A DNA stretch of 64,000 nt from Diphasiastrum complanatum (Eukaryota > Streptophyta > Lycopodiopsida > Lycopodiales > Lycopodiaceae), in the NCBI GenBank assembly GCA_029204225.1, contig CM055096.1, forward strand, positions 37,657,460 to 37,721,459, in the 5' to 3' direction. Below are positions 44,076 through 56,523 of the stretch, one piece after another. Numbering within the stretch: the first letter of the stretch is position 1; every line of letters begins with the position of its first letter. Below the pieces are notes generated by a model that ran no database searches, had not been told where the DNA came from, and saw only the letters and a program-made list of their open reading frames with translations. Made by a program: the position numbers and the translations under genes.

Positions 44076-45985
44076 GCGGTTAAAATCTTATTAACAATAT
44101 TCTTCAAAGCAAAGTGTCCTCTAGCATCTTCTGAATGTAAGGCTTCAACAATCTTTTTAATATCTGTTGTTTCAAGACATCTTTTGAGATGATGATCAGC
44201 GTCCAAGCTTGTATAGGACATTGTTAATAATCGTATAAGGTGCTACCTTATATTGAAAAACTGTCTTTTGCTCCAAATGATTTCGAGATTGTCAATAACA
44301 GCACTAGACAATTTAGTCTTTGTGATTTCGTCGTCCTCTTCCTCGAAAGTGACTACCTTCTCTGCAGCAGCTGACTGAAGTTCAATGTTGATAATTTCTT
44401 TCGCTTCTGTTGAGATATCTTTTGCAAATAATTTTGCAGCATCGCGGTCATAGTCTGGGTCATCTTTAAGATCTTCTTTAGTCGTAGATTTGTTCATTGA
44501 CTTGCTAGAAGATTTCTTCTTCGAAGATTTTTTGTGCTTTGTTGCATATTTAAGTTCGGATTTCGAGGAGTCTTTGGTTCTCGTTGTGGCTTTGAATATA
44601 TTCTCCATGTCACTTGGCCAGGACTGGTCTTCTGTCTTTGCCAGTTTTCCTTCAATAAGATCAATCCTTTGCACAACAACATCGATCGAAGCTTTTGCTT
44701 TCAAGTCGGCAGCAGCTGGTGTTGCTACATACTGATATTTGGGTCGCAGCTTCTACGGATGAGGGCAGGCAGGATACTTGTGGCCAGGCTCCCTGCAGTT
44801 CGAGCATAACGGGATATAACCAATCGGCTTCCGCAACTGAGGATAGTCACGTGAAAAATGTCCTGGCTCTCAACAGTTGTAGCAGTTGCCCGACACTGGT
44901 TTAGTCGTAGTTTGAGACTTTGCTGGTCCAACGAATTCAAGAGGGTTGTGTCTTCTTGGTGCGAACTTTGGTCTATCCTGCTGGGCTGATGCTGCAGTAC
45001 CCTGAACATAGTTAGTAGTCGCATCATTTTGAAAAATAAAAAGTACCACTCTCTGATCAGATAGACTCTCTAGCACATTACAGTCGTTTTTTGTGTATCC
45101 GTAAAACATGCTCTAAAGAATTGTCTTAAAATCATCTTATTCGTCTGTCACGAATACAATCTTTTTAGTACTCAAATAACATCTATATTTGGTACAATTT
45201 AGCACGATCATTGAATAAAACTATATGTATACATATGAGATGACAGTCTCTGTCTGAAGAATTGAGTCTTTGATCTGATTGTAACTAACATAAGTTTCTA
45301 ACGTACTCTAGAACTATTTGTGTTCTTTAACCATAACCTTGGACTTAAGTTGTTGAGGACTTCTATCTAGAAACAAACAGTTCATGAACACGATTAATCA
45401 ATTGTCTGCACAACCACAAATACATCGAACATTACTCGACTCTCTGTTGACACCTTAATCATCCGAAGTGTAGTACTACCATACTACTCTGATAACATCT
45501 CATCTGTAGAACGCATTTCATTCGATTTGATAGAGGCCGGATTGTTGTTATGAAATTATTAACATTACACACCCCAAACACAAGTAATACTAGTTACTTT
45601 CTAATGTCTGTTGACAACCAGAATAGCACTTGAAACCACTTGTCATAATTGTATCAAATACATAACTTTCTAACGTTGTCCTAATTATTTACTACAAAAT
45701 CTATATTAACCTTGTTGGTATAGTACGACAGTATCCCACAGCTCCTTTGCTTTAGAGATTTTAGCCAGAGACTATCCTCGATGGATGAAGATAACATGAC
45801 TACTGCCTTGTCATTCTTCTCCCTCCATTCGCGTAGCTCCTAGTCTATTGTTGTAGGAATCTCCTCGGTGCCATCTACCTAGGGAAATAATTTTTCTCCC
45901 TTTAGTATTAGCGAGATCTTAACCTTCCATGCCAAGAAGTTAGATCATGATGAATCGAGGATTGTACAGAACTTGGGTGCTGAAG
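44076..45985 (-). pseudogene. C4 copia Gag with two zinc knuckles
   Basis: From the right, NFLAWKVKISLILKGEKLFP, ELREWREKNDKAVVMLSSSI and KAKELWDTVV (about 45,960-45,715) are copia UBN2 blocks. After a degenerate middle, 45,109-44,870 encodes a Gln/Arg-rich stretch and two knuckles: CYNC, stop, EPGHFSRDY (last Cys now Tyr) and CSNCREPGHKYPAC (CX2CX4HX4C). A long Lys/Ser-rich tail (44,704-44,243, KHKKSSKKKSSSKSMNK) follows. The 44,076-44,240 part is unassigned. No PR or RT follows. Confidence 0.75.
45050..45530 (+). repeat. Direct repeat D1, left block (copy at 55,140-55,612)
   Basis: About 480 bp are nearly identical to 55,140-55,612 in the same orientation. In this copy the block is followed by 45,531-47,856, which is absent from the second copy, and homology resumes at 47,857. 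The block overlaps the degenerate C4 gag. Confidence 0.9.
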
Positions 45986-46979
45986 CGAAATCAAATTAAT
46001 CGTGAAAAAAGAACAATTCAAATGGATTTCAGATATGATTGCTAGTCACTGCCGGCTATATCATTCCTACAGTCCTCCCAAATGTCGACAGACACTGTTG
46101 ACCTATGTTTTAGATTAGTATAGCATTCAATAAAACTGAACCAATGTGCGGAATAGATAAAACAAGTGAGTAAGATACACAAGCGATAGCAGACAATAAT
46201 TTGTTTAAGATCAGACAAAATTAAGAGTGATATGTGCGTAATAGCTACAGTATTATCTATTGATCCTCTTGTTTTTTGAACGTTGTATGATAGACCCACA
46301 CAATGCGTTGGTGTGAGAGAAGCGATGTTCTCCCATGAGTAATGTCTTGCTTACTAGCAGACTTCTTGGATCTCTCTGGATCCTGTCTTGGACTCTTATT
46401 CTGTGTTCTGTGTATTGTCTATTTGTGATTGCATGTATCTTATACATTCTAAGTAGCACACCAGATCAGATAGACTAAACAATCTATAACTAATCATGGA
46501 TAAAAAGAGAAATGGATTAGGCATGTCCTAATGCTCTTCCACTAACATCATCATATCAGATCAGGGTTTTGTAGTCCATGGTACTTGCATGATCTTCCTG
46601 ATCCTTTGGAGCGTGAAGGTCGAAAAGTGTCGCGAAGATTTTCGCGTTGCTTCGAGCCGTTTGACTTTCACATCATTTGAATTTCTCCTGCTGTATCACG
46701 AATAATTTTCTTTCGTGAACTTTTCGCATTCGTGTCTCTTCGTCAGGGTGTTCACGAACATTTTCGCTTTGTGTCTTTTTGTCAGACTGAGGGCTGAAAG
46801 CTAATAGACGTTTGGTTTCTTCAAAAAGATAATGCTGTATATAATAGAAAACGATCATGCTTACGATTGGGTATAGGAAATGGTGGCAACTTACATTTAT
46901 AACAAGAACAACCCAAACTATCATAGTTTTGCCTCTCATTTAGCAATGATAAACATCCATATATAAACTCGGGGTACAT
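45986..46979 (-). other. C4 leader/LTR-like sequence
   Basis: On the minus strand this is upstream of the C4 gag start. It should contain leader and LTR, but I cannot fix a primer site or LTR edges. 46,600-46,780 is enriched for TTCGCGA/TTTTCGC words like those at 50,800-51,200. No independent gene is visible. Confidence 0.4.
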
Positions 46980-47260
46980 AGATGATGATTTTGTCATTTT
47001 TCTTACAAGTAAGGTAATTCTAATACAAGAATACAAGTATTGATAACCTAGTGCCCTTAAGGTACATGGATTTGTACAAGGGATCACCACATTTGTAGGG
47101 ACTAGTATGGCACAGATCTTCCCTAAGCCTATTATAAATGTTAGGGTAAAGTACTTGGCCAAAACACATACTGGTTATAATATAATGGACATGATCAAAA
47201 TTTTAAAATCATACTAAACTGAGCGATAGCTGGCATACTCTTGGAAAGTATGGAAGTGTT
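46980..47260 (-). repeat. Dispersed repeat, copy 2 (inverted relative to 12,540-12,840)
   Basis: It matches the reverse complement of 12,540-12,840. A 113-codon minus-strand frame (47,162-46,821) includes PTNVVIPCTNPCTLRALGYQ, agreeing with the other copy at the PTNVVIPCTNPCTLRA core. The family is not recognised. Confidence 0.75.
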
Positions 47261-47269
47261 GCTCCCAAG

Positions 47270-47640
47270 GTGTAAGCATGGTCAGTTCCCGCGGTTCGGG
47301 CCTGGCATTGTCTGCACGTAGGACAGATGAGGCACAATGCTGCCTAGGTAGGTGAAAGCATGATCTGTGCCTTGTGGGGGGCGGGGCGACATATTTGAAC
47401 TATACGGGCTAACCATTGATACAGAGATGCTGCTCGAATTCGGGTGTAAAGCATGGGTGGTTAGCTGCCGGTGCGGGATAGCTGCCGATCGTTTAGTTAT
47501 AAGGGCTATCGACCAGATTTGGTGGGACATGACTGAGGCCATGTGCTGCTTAATGGTGAAAGCACTGTGAAGTTCTAAGCACGTGTGAACTTCACCACAC
47601 ACCTTACAGGATCTTAATGAGGTGTTGTGATTGCACAAGA
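47270..47640. other. GC-richer island, unidentified
   Basis: About 370 bp with visibly higher GC than either side, including a run GTGGGGGGCGGGGCG near 47,380. Frames of 67 (+) and 118 (-) codons are open but show no motif. It lies inside the segment missing from the second D copy. Confidence 0.45.
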
Positions 47641-47649
47641 TTGATCAAT

Positions 47650-48715
47650 GAATAGATTACTTGAAAAATCTAAGGCAAAAGCACAATGGCATACATCAGA
47701 CTGAAAAAACTAACTTCTTACTATAAGAAATAAATATCAAAAATAATTCTAACTGCTCACAATGGGAAAAATAGCCTATTCTTGGGTAGAGAGAGAAAAT
47801 CAAGTCATAAAACTCGGGTAGAAAGAGAATGAGCCCAAAACACCAAAATCTCAAATTTCACAATATGGCAAAACATGCCAACATTTCCCTACATCAAAGA
47901 GGCTTGAATTCCTATAGTGGACTTGCATGGAAAGTCCACTTTACTTAGTTAACTCAACTAACAAGGATCCACATGTTCAACCCTAGATCCAAGCACACAA
48001 GCATCAAGGAGATGAATTCAGTCGTCACGCGGAGGTTCGATCCCATGAGAGCGATAGCATAAAACAAATCCAACATGCAAGGATGATTCACAATTAGCTC
48101 TAAGATCCATTAAACTAAGCATTAACCCTACATCCATTAACACTAAATCCACAATGATGATAGCTTACTCTTTCTCTCTCTTCCCTTCTCTCTCACAAAA
48201 AGCATAAGAAATAGCAATTCCGATAAACTCCAAATCCAACAATTAGCAGATACAAAGAAAATATGTGAGATGGAGAAAAAGTGATAAAGAGCAAGGACAT
48301 TCACAAATCCGATCCATAAGAGAGCCAATCTGCTTGTATTGAAAGAAAAAGAGAACATGTACAATCATTCGAAATTGTTACTTAGATAAGAAATTGAGGA
48401 GATGGGCGCCCCAATTCCTATTGGCTAACTCCTACCTCCCTAACTATTCAAATTTTAAAAAAGAGTGGGAACCCATTCGATAATTGGAGGGAACCACTTT
48501 GAAATTGAAATTTGGTGGGAGCCCCAACTTTATTCATTAACTTGACATTTAGACCTGCGACATTAAAAGTCCGGCAAAAAGGCCTAAAGCCGGTTTATTA
48601 ACTTGTGACTAATCAAATGACTATGTGATCATCGGGTTGGACTTACACACACAGGGTGCCAAATCCCTCTCACTTATTAACTAGAGTTAGGCTTGTCTTG
48701 GCAAACCCTTCAACA
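47650..48715 (-). repeat. D-family LTR, copy 1 (approximate inner edge)
   Basis: On the minus strand the LTR begins TGTTGAAGGGTTTGCC at 48,715, about 50 bp downstream of the D 3' ORF stop and right after the purine-rich GGTGGGGA. Its inner end is not fixed. It has the same kind of layout as the G3 LTR but no alignable sequence. Copy 2 lies at 55,613-56,475. Confidence 0.6.
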
Positions 48716-48766
48716 GTATTCCCCACCAAAACTGGTGGCGGTCCCATGACACCTCAGGAGATTTAT

Positions 48767-49846
48767 TCACTTCGGACTTTGATTAACCTCGCGTTGTACT
48801 TTGATCAGATGGTACTGCACCTTCTGCATGAACTCAAGATGGACAATATTAAAATCAATATTGTGCGGTAGGAAGCACTTATTTGCACTGGCCAGCCACA
48901 TTGACGTAGTCCATGCTGTAAATGATTCCCATGAACCACCCATCATCGTGGCATGATAGTACAACCTTGCTATTGGTAGCTGATCTTGGATGCTGGTGGA
49001 TGCCATCGGTTTATTAGGATCGAAAGCCAAAGTAGAAAAGCAATCATCCTATCATGTAGTGACCGACACCAACATTGTCATGATTTTTGCGAACAACATG
49101 AATTGCCTAATTGTTGGATCTAGTGAGAACATATATTCCTATTGAATAGCTTGCAAGGCATGGTGGAAATCAACTAAAATTGTCGAATTGTAACGCTGGT
49201 GGATTATGGGCCAATTTGGAGTATGGGTATTGATTTTGTCCATTGGCACACCCAAATTTTTCCATTTGTTACAACGTGGCATCAACATATAATATGGATC
49301 CACTCTTAGTTGGTAAGGGTTAGCAACATAACTCCTTATAGAATCAAGAGTTTTTTAAAAAACTATTGTTCTCCAAGCTGGCTGCTCCTCCAAGGCTGGT
49401 AACTTATCCAACTCTTTGCCTTTCTCTATCTCAGAGGCCTTAAGTAATCATCCATCGCATCATGTTATTCTTCTGTTTGGTGCCCCTGTGAGAATTGTGG
49501 CATTACCAAAACAATAATCTGGGGATTCGACTCCAAGATCTGCGTGGCTGCGGATTTTCGTAATCTTTGATGATTGTTTTAGCCTTGGCCAGCTCGATCG
49601 ATGTCGTATGTTTGAACTTGTCAAATCTTTCTTGAAACCCTACACATGAAGTTTGATAGGTTTCAAACTTCCTGAACAGGTATCATATCTCATTTAGTGT
49701 GACTAGACGATCAGATACTTGTCTCAATTCAAGGGTGGTTGCATCCAATTCATCTTGAAGGGGCTCTCATTCAAGCGCAACGTATCCAATTGCCCTTGGA
49801 GCAGCAACACCTATTGTTTGGCATCTTGGATGGCTTTGGATGTATC
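48767..49846 (-). pseudogene. D-family 3' ORF, copy D1 (coiled coil and C-terminal domain)
   Basis: The minus strand starts within a coiled coil (LLLQGQLDTLRLNES, LRQVSDRLVTLNEI, FQERFDKFKHTTSIELAKAK) and continues to the conserved C-terminal domain: WKNLGVPMDKINTHTPNWPIIHQRY, SLDPTIRQ, DQLPIARLYYHATMMGGSW and LEFMQKVQYHLIKVQ, with the stop at 48,767. The order and the marker words NWPIIH..Y, DPTIR and DQLPIAR.YY match the G3 copies despite strong divergence. This indicates a protein conserved across element families. Interrupted by several stops. Confidence 0.75.
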
Positions 49847-49847
49847 A

Positions 49848-50788
49848 AATTTTATTCGTTTGTGCTATCCATGCCAAAGATCGGGCAAGCCTACAGAAGC
49901 AATGAATTGGCCGGCCAATCACACCAATCTTGCCCCTTGCACCATTTGAGAAGTGGGGGGATTGACTTTGTCGGTCCAATTAAACATGTGACCCGCCATA
50001 CTAATTGCCGTTATATTCTTGCTGCAATGGATTATGCTACAAAGAGCATTGAAGCAGAGGCAACAAAATGAAACGATCCGAAAACTGTCGTGGCGTTCTT
50101 ATTCAAATTTATAATCACAAGATATGGTTGTCCACTTGAACTAATAAGTGACCGCAGTACACATTTTCTAAATGACACAATCCAGCTGTTGACAACATGT
50201 TTTCTGATCAAACACAGAAAAACTACACCATATAATCCAAAAGCAAACGGGTTGACAGAGAGAGCTAATGGAATTTTATGTAAGATCCTGAACAAAATTA
50301 CTATTGCACATGCGATGGATTGGGATCAAAAACTACCACCAGTTCTCTGGGCTTATTGCAACACAAAAAAATCACGACAAAGCAAACACCATATGGTATG
50401 CATTCTATTTTTCCTATTGAATTTGAGGTGACAAATTTTCGTATTCAAGCTCAACGAACAGATGAAGAATGTATAAACGAAGGTCGACCAATATTGAAGA
50501 ACTAGCTGAAGCTCGTGCGAATTCACAAAAATCAACAGAGAAAATCTAGGAACAAAGGAAGAAAAAGTATGACAGTCATATCAGGTAATGTGATCTTAAA
50601 GCTGATGACTTTGCGTTGATTTACGATAGTCAACATCAAAAGTTCCCCGGAAAACTCCATATGAGATGGCTTGGACCCTATAAAGTCATAGAGGTGTTTG
50701 AGAATGGTTCTGTACAACTCCAATCACTTGAAGGCGAACTGTTACCTACACGTATTGATGGGTCCAGACTCAAGAAATATTACCTTTA
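49848..50788 (+). pseudogene. F-family integrase, nearly full length
   Basis: It starts in the HHCC finger (FIRLCYPCQRSGKP). The core has GGIDFVGPIKHVTRHTNCRYI (Asp), CPLELISDRSTHFLND (Asp) and KANGLTERANGIL (Glu). DWDQKLPPVLWAYCNTKKS follows. After a frameshift at about 50,400 the C-terminal domain reads FPGKLHMRWLGPYKVIEVFENG...LLPTRIDGSRLKKYYL, with the stop at about 50,788. Upstream RT is absent: at 49,847 the sequence switches to the D 3' ORF on the opposite strand. Confidence 0.9.
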
Positions 50789-51200
50789 ATAAAAAAAAAT
50801 TATTCTTATATTTTTCTAGTCTTTTTTTGGAATTTATCGCGAATTTTCTTTTATCTTTTATGGAATTGATCGCGACTTTTCTGCAATCTTTTCTAGAAAT
50901 TTTCGTGAAATTTTCTTTCACTTTCTAGCATTCTTCAAAAGAATTTTAGAATCTTTTCGAGAATTTTTCGCGACACTCAAATTGTAATCAACTTGTTTTA
51001 ATTTTCACAGACTGTTTTTTTTTCTCCATTTTTTTGAGAAATTTTCTAGCATTCTTTTGAGTGATTTTTATAATTTTATTCATTTTTCGAGAAATTTTCT
51101 AGTATCATACTAAAAATTTTCGAGAACTTTTCGTTAGTTTCTGTCACATTTTCTAGGATCTTCCGCGAAGGTTTTGCAAAATTTTCTAAAATCTTTCTAT
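50789..51200 (+). repeat. Degenerate GAGAATTTTTCGCGA-type array between INT and 3' ORF
   Basis: Variants of TTTATCGCGAATTTTCT, TCTAGAAATTTTCGTGAAATTTTC, TTTTCGAGAATTTTTCGCGA and TTTTTCGAGAAATTTTCTAG recur roughly every 30-50 bp. The units are partly self-complementary around TTTTCG/CGAAAA. The location is the same as that of the CTCTCGCA array in the G3 copy at 18,360-18,660. Confidence 0.75.
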
Positions 51201-51257
51201 AATATTTTTGAGAATCTCTTGACCTATCTTTTGTATTCCTCCATTAAAAATAATGGC

Positions 51258-51451
51258 CACGTGAACATTATTCACACGTGTGTATGCCCACATATCAAAA
51301 CGGATATTGTTTCTTATTTATTTATTTCTTTTCGTTTCACAAACAGTCTTCTGTCATTAAGATTGATCTATCAAATCATAGTTTAAAACTCTGAGCCATG
51401 CATGTCCTTACTAATGGAAATGACAGATGTCATGTCACCAATGACACGTCA
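51258..51451 (+). promoter_or_regulatory. ACGT-core promoter-like cluster upstream of F 3' ORF
   Basis: CACGTG at 51,258-51,263, ACACGTGT at 51,274-51,281 and TGACACGTCA at 51,442-51,451 are G-box/ACGT-core motifs of the kind bound by plant bZIP and bHLH factors. The ORF ATG is at 51,617. No strong TATA box is visible. Function is inferred only. Confidence 0.4.
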
Positions 51452-51616
51452 TCATCCTCTCCACACCGCTTCTACATATCACAAGTTATTTTTTATTTTT
51501 CTTCTTCACACTTTCTTCTTGCATTTTCATGCTTTCCTGTGCTCAAAATTTTTGCGATCAAGCACTCTCTTACGATCTGTCGCGATCTATGGAGCTTTCG
51601 TGAATTATTCGACATA

Positions 51617-54266
51617 ATGGCTTTTGGAACAAGTTCTAGCTCCTCAATTACCTGGAAAGCATGCGCAGGAATCCGCCTGACATCAATCCAGTCCTTTTTG
51701 GATCAATGCAGGTTGGGAAATTTGAAAGTGGATTCTTTAGTCATTTTGTCTGAAGTTAGTACTGAATTTGTGAATTCCATCCACGCAGTTTCTGAGGTGG
51801 ATTTCAAAGTCCATGTGCGAGGCAAATTTTTCACTATCTATGAAGAAGTGTTCTACACAGCGTTGGGATTACCATTGGATGGTAAACTTGTTTTTACAAA
51901 CAAAGATTCAGTGGATGAAGCTGTCCATTTTCTGAGTAATTGCTTCATACCCATGAAGGGGTACAAAATTTCGATGATAAAGAATACCACCGTTAAGCTG
52001 TTTTGTAAATAAGCCAATCAAGCAATATTTTTGGCAGATGCGGCTGTAACCATTTCTATGCAAAATTTTGGATATATATTGGATGTGCTAGCTGGTAATC
52101 CTGTTTGCTTCGGTGTTATCGCTTACAAGGCATTTTTGAGGTGGATTAAACAACAAATTTTTTTGGAGTCGGAGCACACGTTTCGCGACTATGCGAACAT
52201 TTTGGAGTGTTAAATGATCAAGAGAAAACCATGCTGATGGGATGGCTATTGCCTCCAAAACCCATTGACCTTTCTAGCCTCCTGACTATTTTAACCATAG
52301 CTACCACAATAGATGTTGGTGCTTTTCAAACTGATGCACCTGCTATTACGACCATGGATACGAATGGAGCCGCTAATGCTGATTCATCAAAGCCAATCTC
52401 TGCTTCAACCTTAGAGAAAAAAAAGAAGAGTTTAAGCTCCTCGGATGACGATGCCACTCAGTCCGACACTTAGGCAGTGGACAAGCAGTACCATTAGGTG
52501 ACACTGAGGCAGCATACGACCAAGAGGACGAACCAGCTAACTAGCCCCAGTGCTTCCGCACCATGTTAGAATGAGCCAAGAATTTAGTGGCTGAGGTTTA
52601 TGAGTTTGACAAGTATCACCAGAAGCTCACCATGGAGTTTGCCAACTCAGAGAGGAAATGCCAAGACTCTCTTAATGAGTCTTTCAAGAAGATTGATTCG
52701 CTCGAATCAGACAACACACAACTGATTGAATGAAATCATTCTCTCGAAACACAGCTTTAGACTGCAATAAACAAAGCTCATTATTTGAAGAAGTCCAATA
52801 AGGCAATTGAGGCCAAGTCTGTAGCTTTTCAGACTCAAAATGATTCTTTGAAACAACAGCTGCTGGCTGCAAATCAACACAATGTCGCTCTCCATAAACA
52901 TTTACAAGAGGAGCGAATGACTCGAATAAAGATGGAAGCTACTCTTACTCTGTGCAGCAATGCAAGCTCGATCATAGTAGATCTCACGAAACTGAACCAT
53001 CTCCAAGACTAGATGCTCGAAAATTTTTGAGTCGAGTTCTTGCAACCGCTCGAGGATGTGAAGGCACTTGACGAGGAAGAGTTGGCTGAGTTGAAGGAGC
53101 TATCTAGTGATGACACCCCAACTTGCAGCGGGCCAGACTCTCACGAAGAATACCTTCAGGCCCTGTTTCACATTGATGATCTAACACAACAAATTCACGT
53201 TGTGTCTGTCTGCTCAAGAGTTACTGACCATCCAGAGTATTTGGAGGCAGTCGCGAAGATCGACAAGCGCGAACAGGAGTTGTCAGATCTCAAGCAGCAG
53301 CTAGAAGACCAGAAGTTAGCTGCTGAGTTGCAAACTCAAGACTTGGCCACAGTAACTACTTATGCAAAGCGAACACGACGAAAGCAGTTGAAGGCATGTG
53401 CTGAAAGATTTGATGCATTTGCTGAACGATTCTGGAAATGGTGTCCCCATGCATTTAACATTGAATTACAATGGTGTGTAGATTACATGATGCTACCAGG
53501 CGCAATAGCCATCGCCTTCGATGATTGGACGCAACCTTGGGACAAGGACGACTTTCTCTGGTTATGGGCCCAGCTATCTATCAAGCAGGAAGGATGTTTC
53601 TGCTGGGGCATAATTCAAGGTAAATTCCAGGTTGTGCCTTTTGGTTCAGCAGAGTTATACATAGGCTCTTCTGCCATGTATGCTCTCGAATACATTCAAA
53701 TCAAATAATTCCAATTCTTGCAAAACAAAGACAACAAGCGACATTTCTGGAAGCAAAAGTCGCAGTTTCAACTGTACAAACCACAAGTTGTTGTAGATCT
53801 AGGCACTTTCGACGATGCATGATTGCTGATTAATGTAAATATGGCCTATCCTGAACTTTTCAGTCTATAGATGGATTGGGAGCAAAACCTTGCAGATTAT
53901 TTTGCGGAGATTTGACACAATTTGCAAGACAGAAGGAAGTCAATACGTTATAAACAATTTTGTACATATTCATTTTGGTAGTTTGGCACCTTTGCGGCAA
54001 AGACATTGTTTTTCATTCAGAATCTTTATGTTAGAAGCTCTTTCATAAGATTTTCAGCTCGCTATTGTAAAGAAATCACACTACGTAGTGATTCAGATGT
54101 AGATAGAAAGTTAATTTAGGAGATGTTTGATGGAACATTGCTCCCCATTAAGCTTCAAGAATTTGGCAACCTACCAGTTGGTCGTTATACAGAATCCAAA
54201 GAAGACTTGATGTTGATTGAGGCTCAACAAATTTGGAGTTTGCCCAGAAACTACATGAAGAATTGA
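51617..54266 (+). pseudogene. F-family 3' ORF, nearly full length
   Basis: The ATG at 51,617 opens MAFGTSSSSSITWKAC. The N-terminal domain contains IHAVSEVDFKVHVRGKFFTI and FYTALGLPLDGKL, recalling TTYKVRINVDSMVTIGI of copy C, and continues after a TAA with NFGYILDVLAGNPVCFGVIA. A Ser/Asp-rich linker (52,207-52,473) follows, then a coiled coil (about 52,560-53,010 and 53,140-53,400; QNDSLKQQLLAANQHN, DKREQELSDLKQQLEDQKL). The Trp-rich C-terminal domain (WCVDYMMLPGAIAIAFDDW, FLWLWAQLSIKQEG) runs to a stop at about 54,266. About seven stops or frame changes. The architecture equals that of the G3 ORF; primary sequence similarity is weak. Confidence 0.7.
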
Positions 54267-54269
54267 ATC

Positions 54270-55139
54270 CTTCGTAAATATTCATTCTTGCCTATGTCGT
54301 GGTGATGTTTCTATGTGATGCTAAATCCAGATCTTTGAAGTTTTAAAAATGTTTTGAAGTTTGATTCCAGTTTTTATCAACAATCCAAAGATCAACTCAA
54401 ATTAACCTATTTAAAGAAACAACAAAGACAGATATTCTCTAAGATGAAGAAATATCTAAAGAAAAAAACATATGAAAAAATATCTTTTCACCTTAACGAA
54501 AATATGAAGAACAGGATGTTTTGTGAATGATCCTCAAAATAACGATGATATGTTCACGAGGACGTTTCACATTTGAGGAAGGGGATATGCGATGCCATGA
54601 AATTGTTAAATATTGAATATCAGCATAAATATGGCATAATATACTCGAAAATGAAGATATGAGCCGGATAAACATAAATCATGAAGAGGCCTAAGACATT
54701 TTTCGCGAATATATCTCCTAAGTACCTGCCTTGTAATTAAGGGCAAGACCTTTAAAAGGAAAAGACATTGACTTGAATGGCCTTTACTAGGTCGTCCACA
54801 CAAAACGACTAGATATGAAAAGACATGCTAAACTAGAGTAATTTTAACTCTTAGTTAAATATACCTCTTATGATATAATTGAACGTATACTCAATCTAAT
54901 TGTTAAATAGACCTTTTCGCGGGAGCGACGCACCTGTTGTTTTAGAAGTGTGTTTGTTCACCCCGTAGAGCATATATTGATCTCACAGTTTAGTCCGGAA
55001 CATCAAGAGAGAAGAGTTTATGCATATTTAAGAGGTTAAAGAAGTTAATAGAGTGCTGAGAGTTATTCTCGCTTATCGCCATTCTCCGCATTGTTGAGTG
55101 TGAGTGATCCTGAGTCTACTAGAAATCTCTAATGCATTA
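54270..55139 (+). other. Region downstream of F 3' ORF, possible LTR
   Basis: AT-rich and non-coding. By position it should contain the F polypurine tract and 3' LTR, but I found no second copy and no clear TG...CA edges. It includes CTTTTCGCGGGAGCGACGC near 54,915. Confidence 0.35.
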
Positions 55140-55612
55140 CATGAATTGCTCTCTGATCAGATAGACTCTCTAGCACATTGCAGTCGTGTGTTGTGTATCC
55201 GTAAAACATGCTCTAAAGAATTGTCTTAAAATCAACTTATTCGTCTGTCGCGAATACAATCTTTTCGGCACTCGAATAACATCTATATTTGGTATAATTT
55301 AGCATGATCATTGAATAAAACTATATGTATACATATGAGATGACAGTCCCTGTCTGAAGAATTGAGTCTCTTTGATTTGATTGTAACTAACATAAGTTTC
55401 TAACGTGCTCTAGAACTATTTGTGTTCTTTAACCATAACCTTGGACTTAAGTTGTTGAGGACTTCTGTCTAGAAACAAACAGTTCATGAACACGATTAAT
55501 TAATTGTCGAACATTACTCGACTCTTTGTTGACACCTTAATCATCCGAAGTGTAGTACTACCGTACTACTCTGATAACATCTCATCTGTAGAATGCATTT
55601 CATTCGATTTGA

Positions 55613-56475
55613 TATTCACAATATGGAAAAACATGCCAACGTTTCCCTATGTCAAAGAGGCTCGAATTCCTATAGTGGAGTTATATGGAAAGTCCACTTT
55701 ACTTAGTTAACTCAACTAACAAGGATCCACATGTTCAACCCTAGATCCAAGCACACAAGCATCAAGGAGATGAAGTTAGTCATCACGCGGAGGTTCAATT
55801 CCATGAGAGCGATAGCATAAAACAAATCCAACATGCAAGGATGATTCACAATTAGCTCTAAGATCCATTAAACTAAGCATTAACCCTACATCCATTAACA
55901 CTAAATCCACAATGATGATAGCTTACTCTTTCTCTCTCTTCCCTTCTCTCTCACAAAAAGCATAAGAAATAGCAATTCCAATAAACTTCAAATCCAACAA
56001 TTATCAAATACAAAGAAAATATGTGATATGGAGAGAAAGTGATAAAGATCAAGGACATTCACAAATCCGATCCATAAGAGAGCCAATCTGCTTGTAATGA
56101 AATAAAGAGAGAACATGTACAATCATTCAAAATTGTTACTTATATAAGAAATTGAGGAGATGGGCGTCCCAATTCCTATTGGCTAACTCCTACCTCCCTA
56201 ACTATTCAAATTTTAAAAATGAGTGGGAACCCATTCAATAATTGGAGGGAACCAATTTGAAATTGAAATTTGGTGGGAACCCCAGCTTTATTAACTAACT
56301 TGACATTTAGACCTACGACATTAAAAGTCCCGCAAAAAGGCCTAAAGTCCTTTTATTAACTTGTAACTAATCAAATAACTATGTGATCATCGGGTTGGAC
56401 TTACACACATAGGGTGCCAAATCCCTCTCACTTATTAGCTAGAGTTAGGCTTGTCTTGGCAAACCCTTCAACAGT
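55613..56475 (-). repeat. D-family LTR, copy 2
   Basis: The same LTR sequence as at 47,857-48,715, starting on the minus strand at about 56,475 with TGTTGAAGGGTTTGCC. It is truncated at 55,613 by the joint with the left block. Confidence 0.65.
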
Positions 56476-56523
56476 ATCCCCCACCAAAACTGGTGGTGGT
56501 CCCATGACACCTCAGGAGATTTA

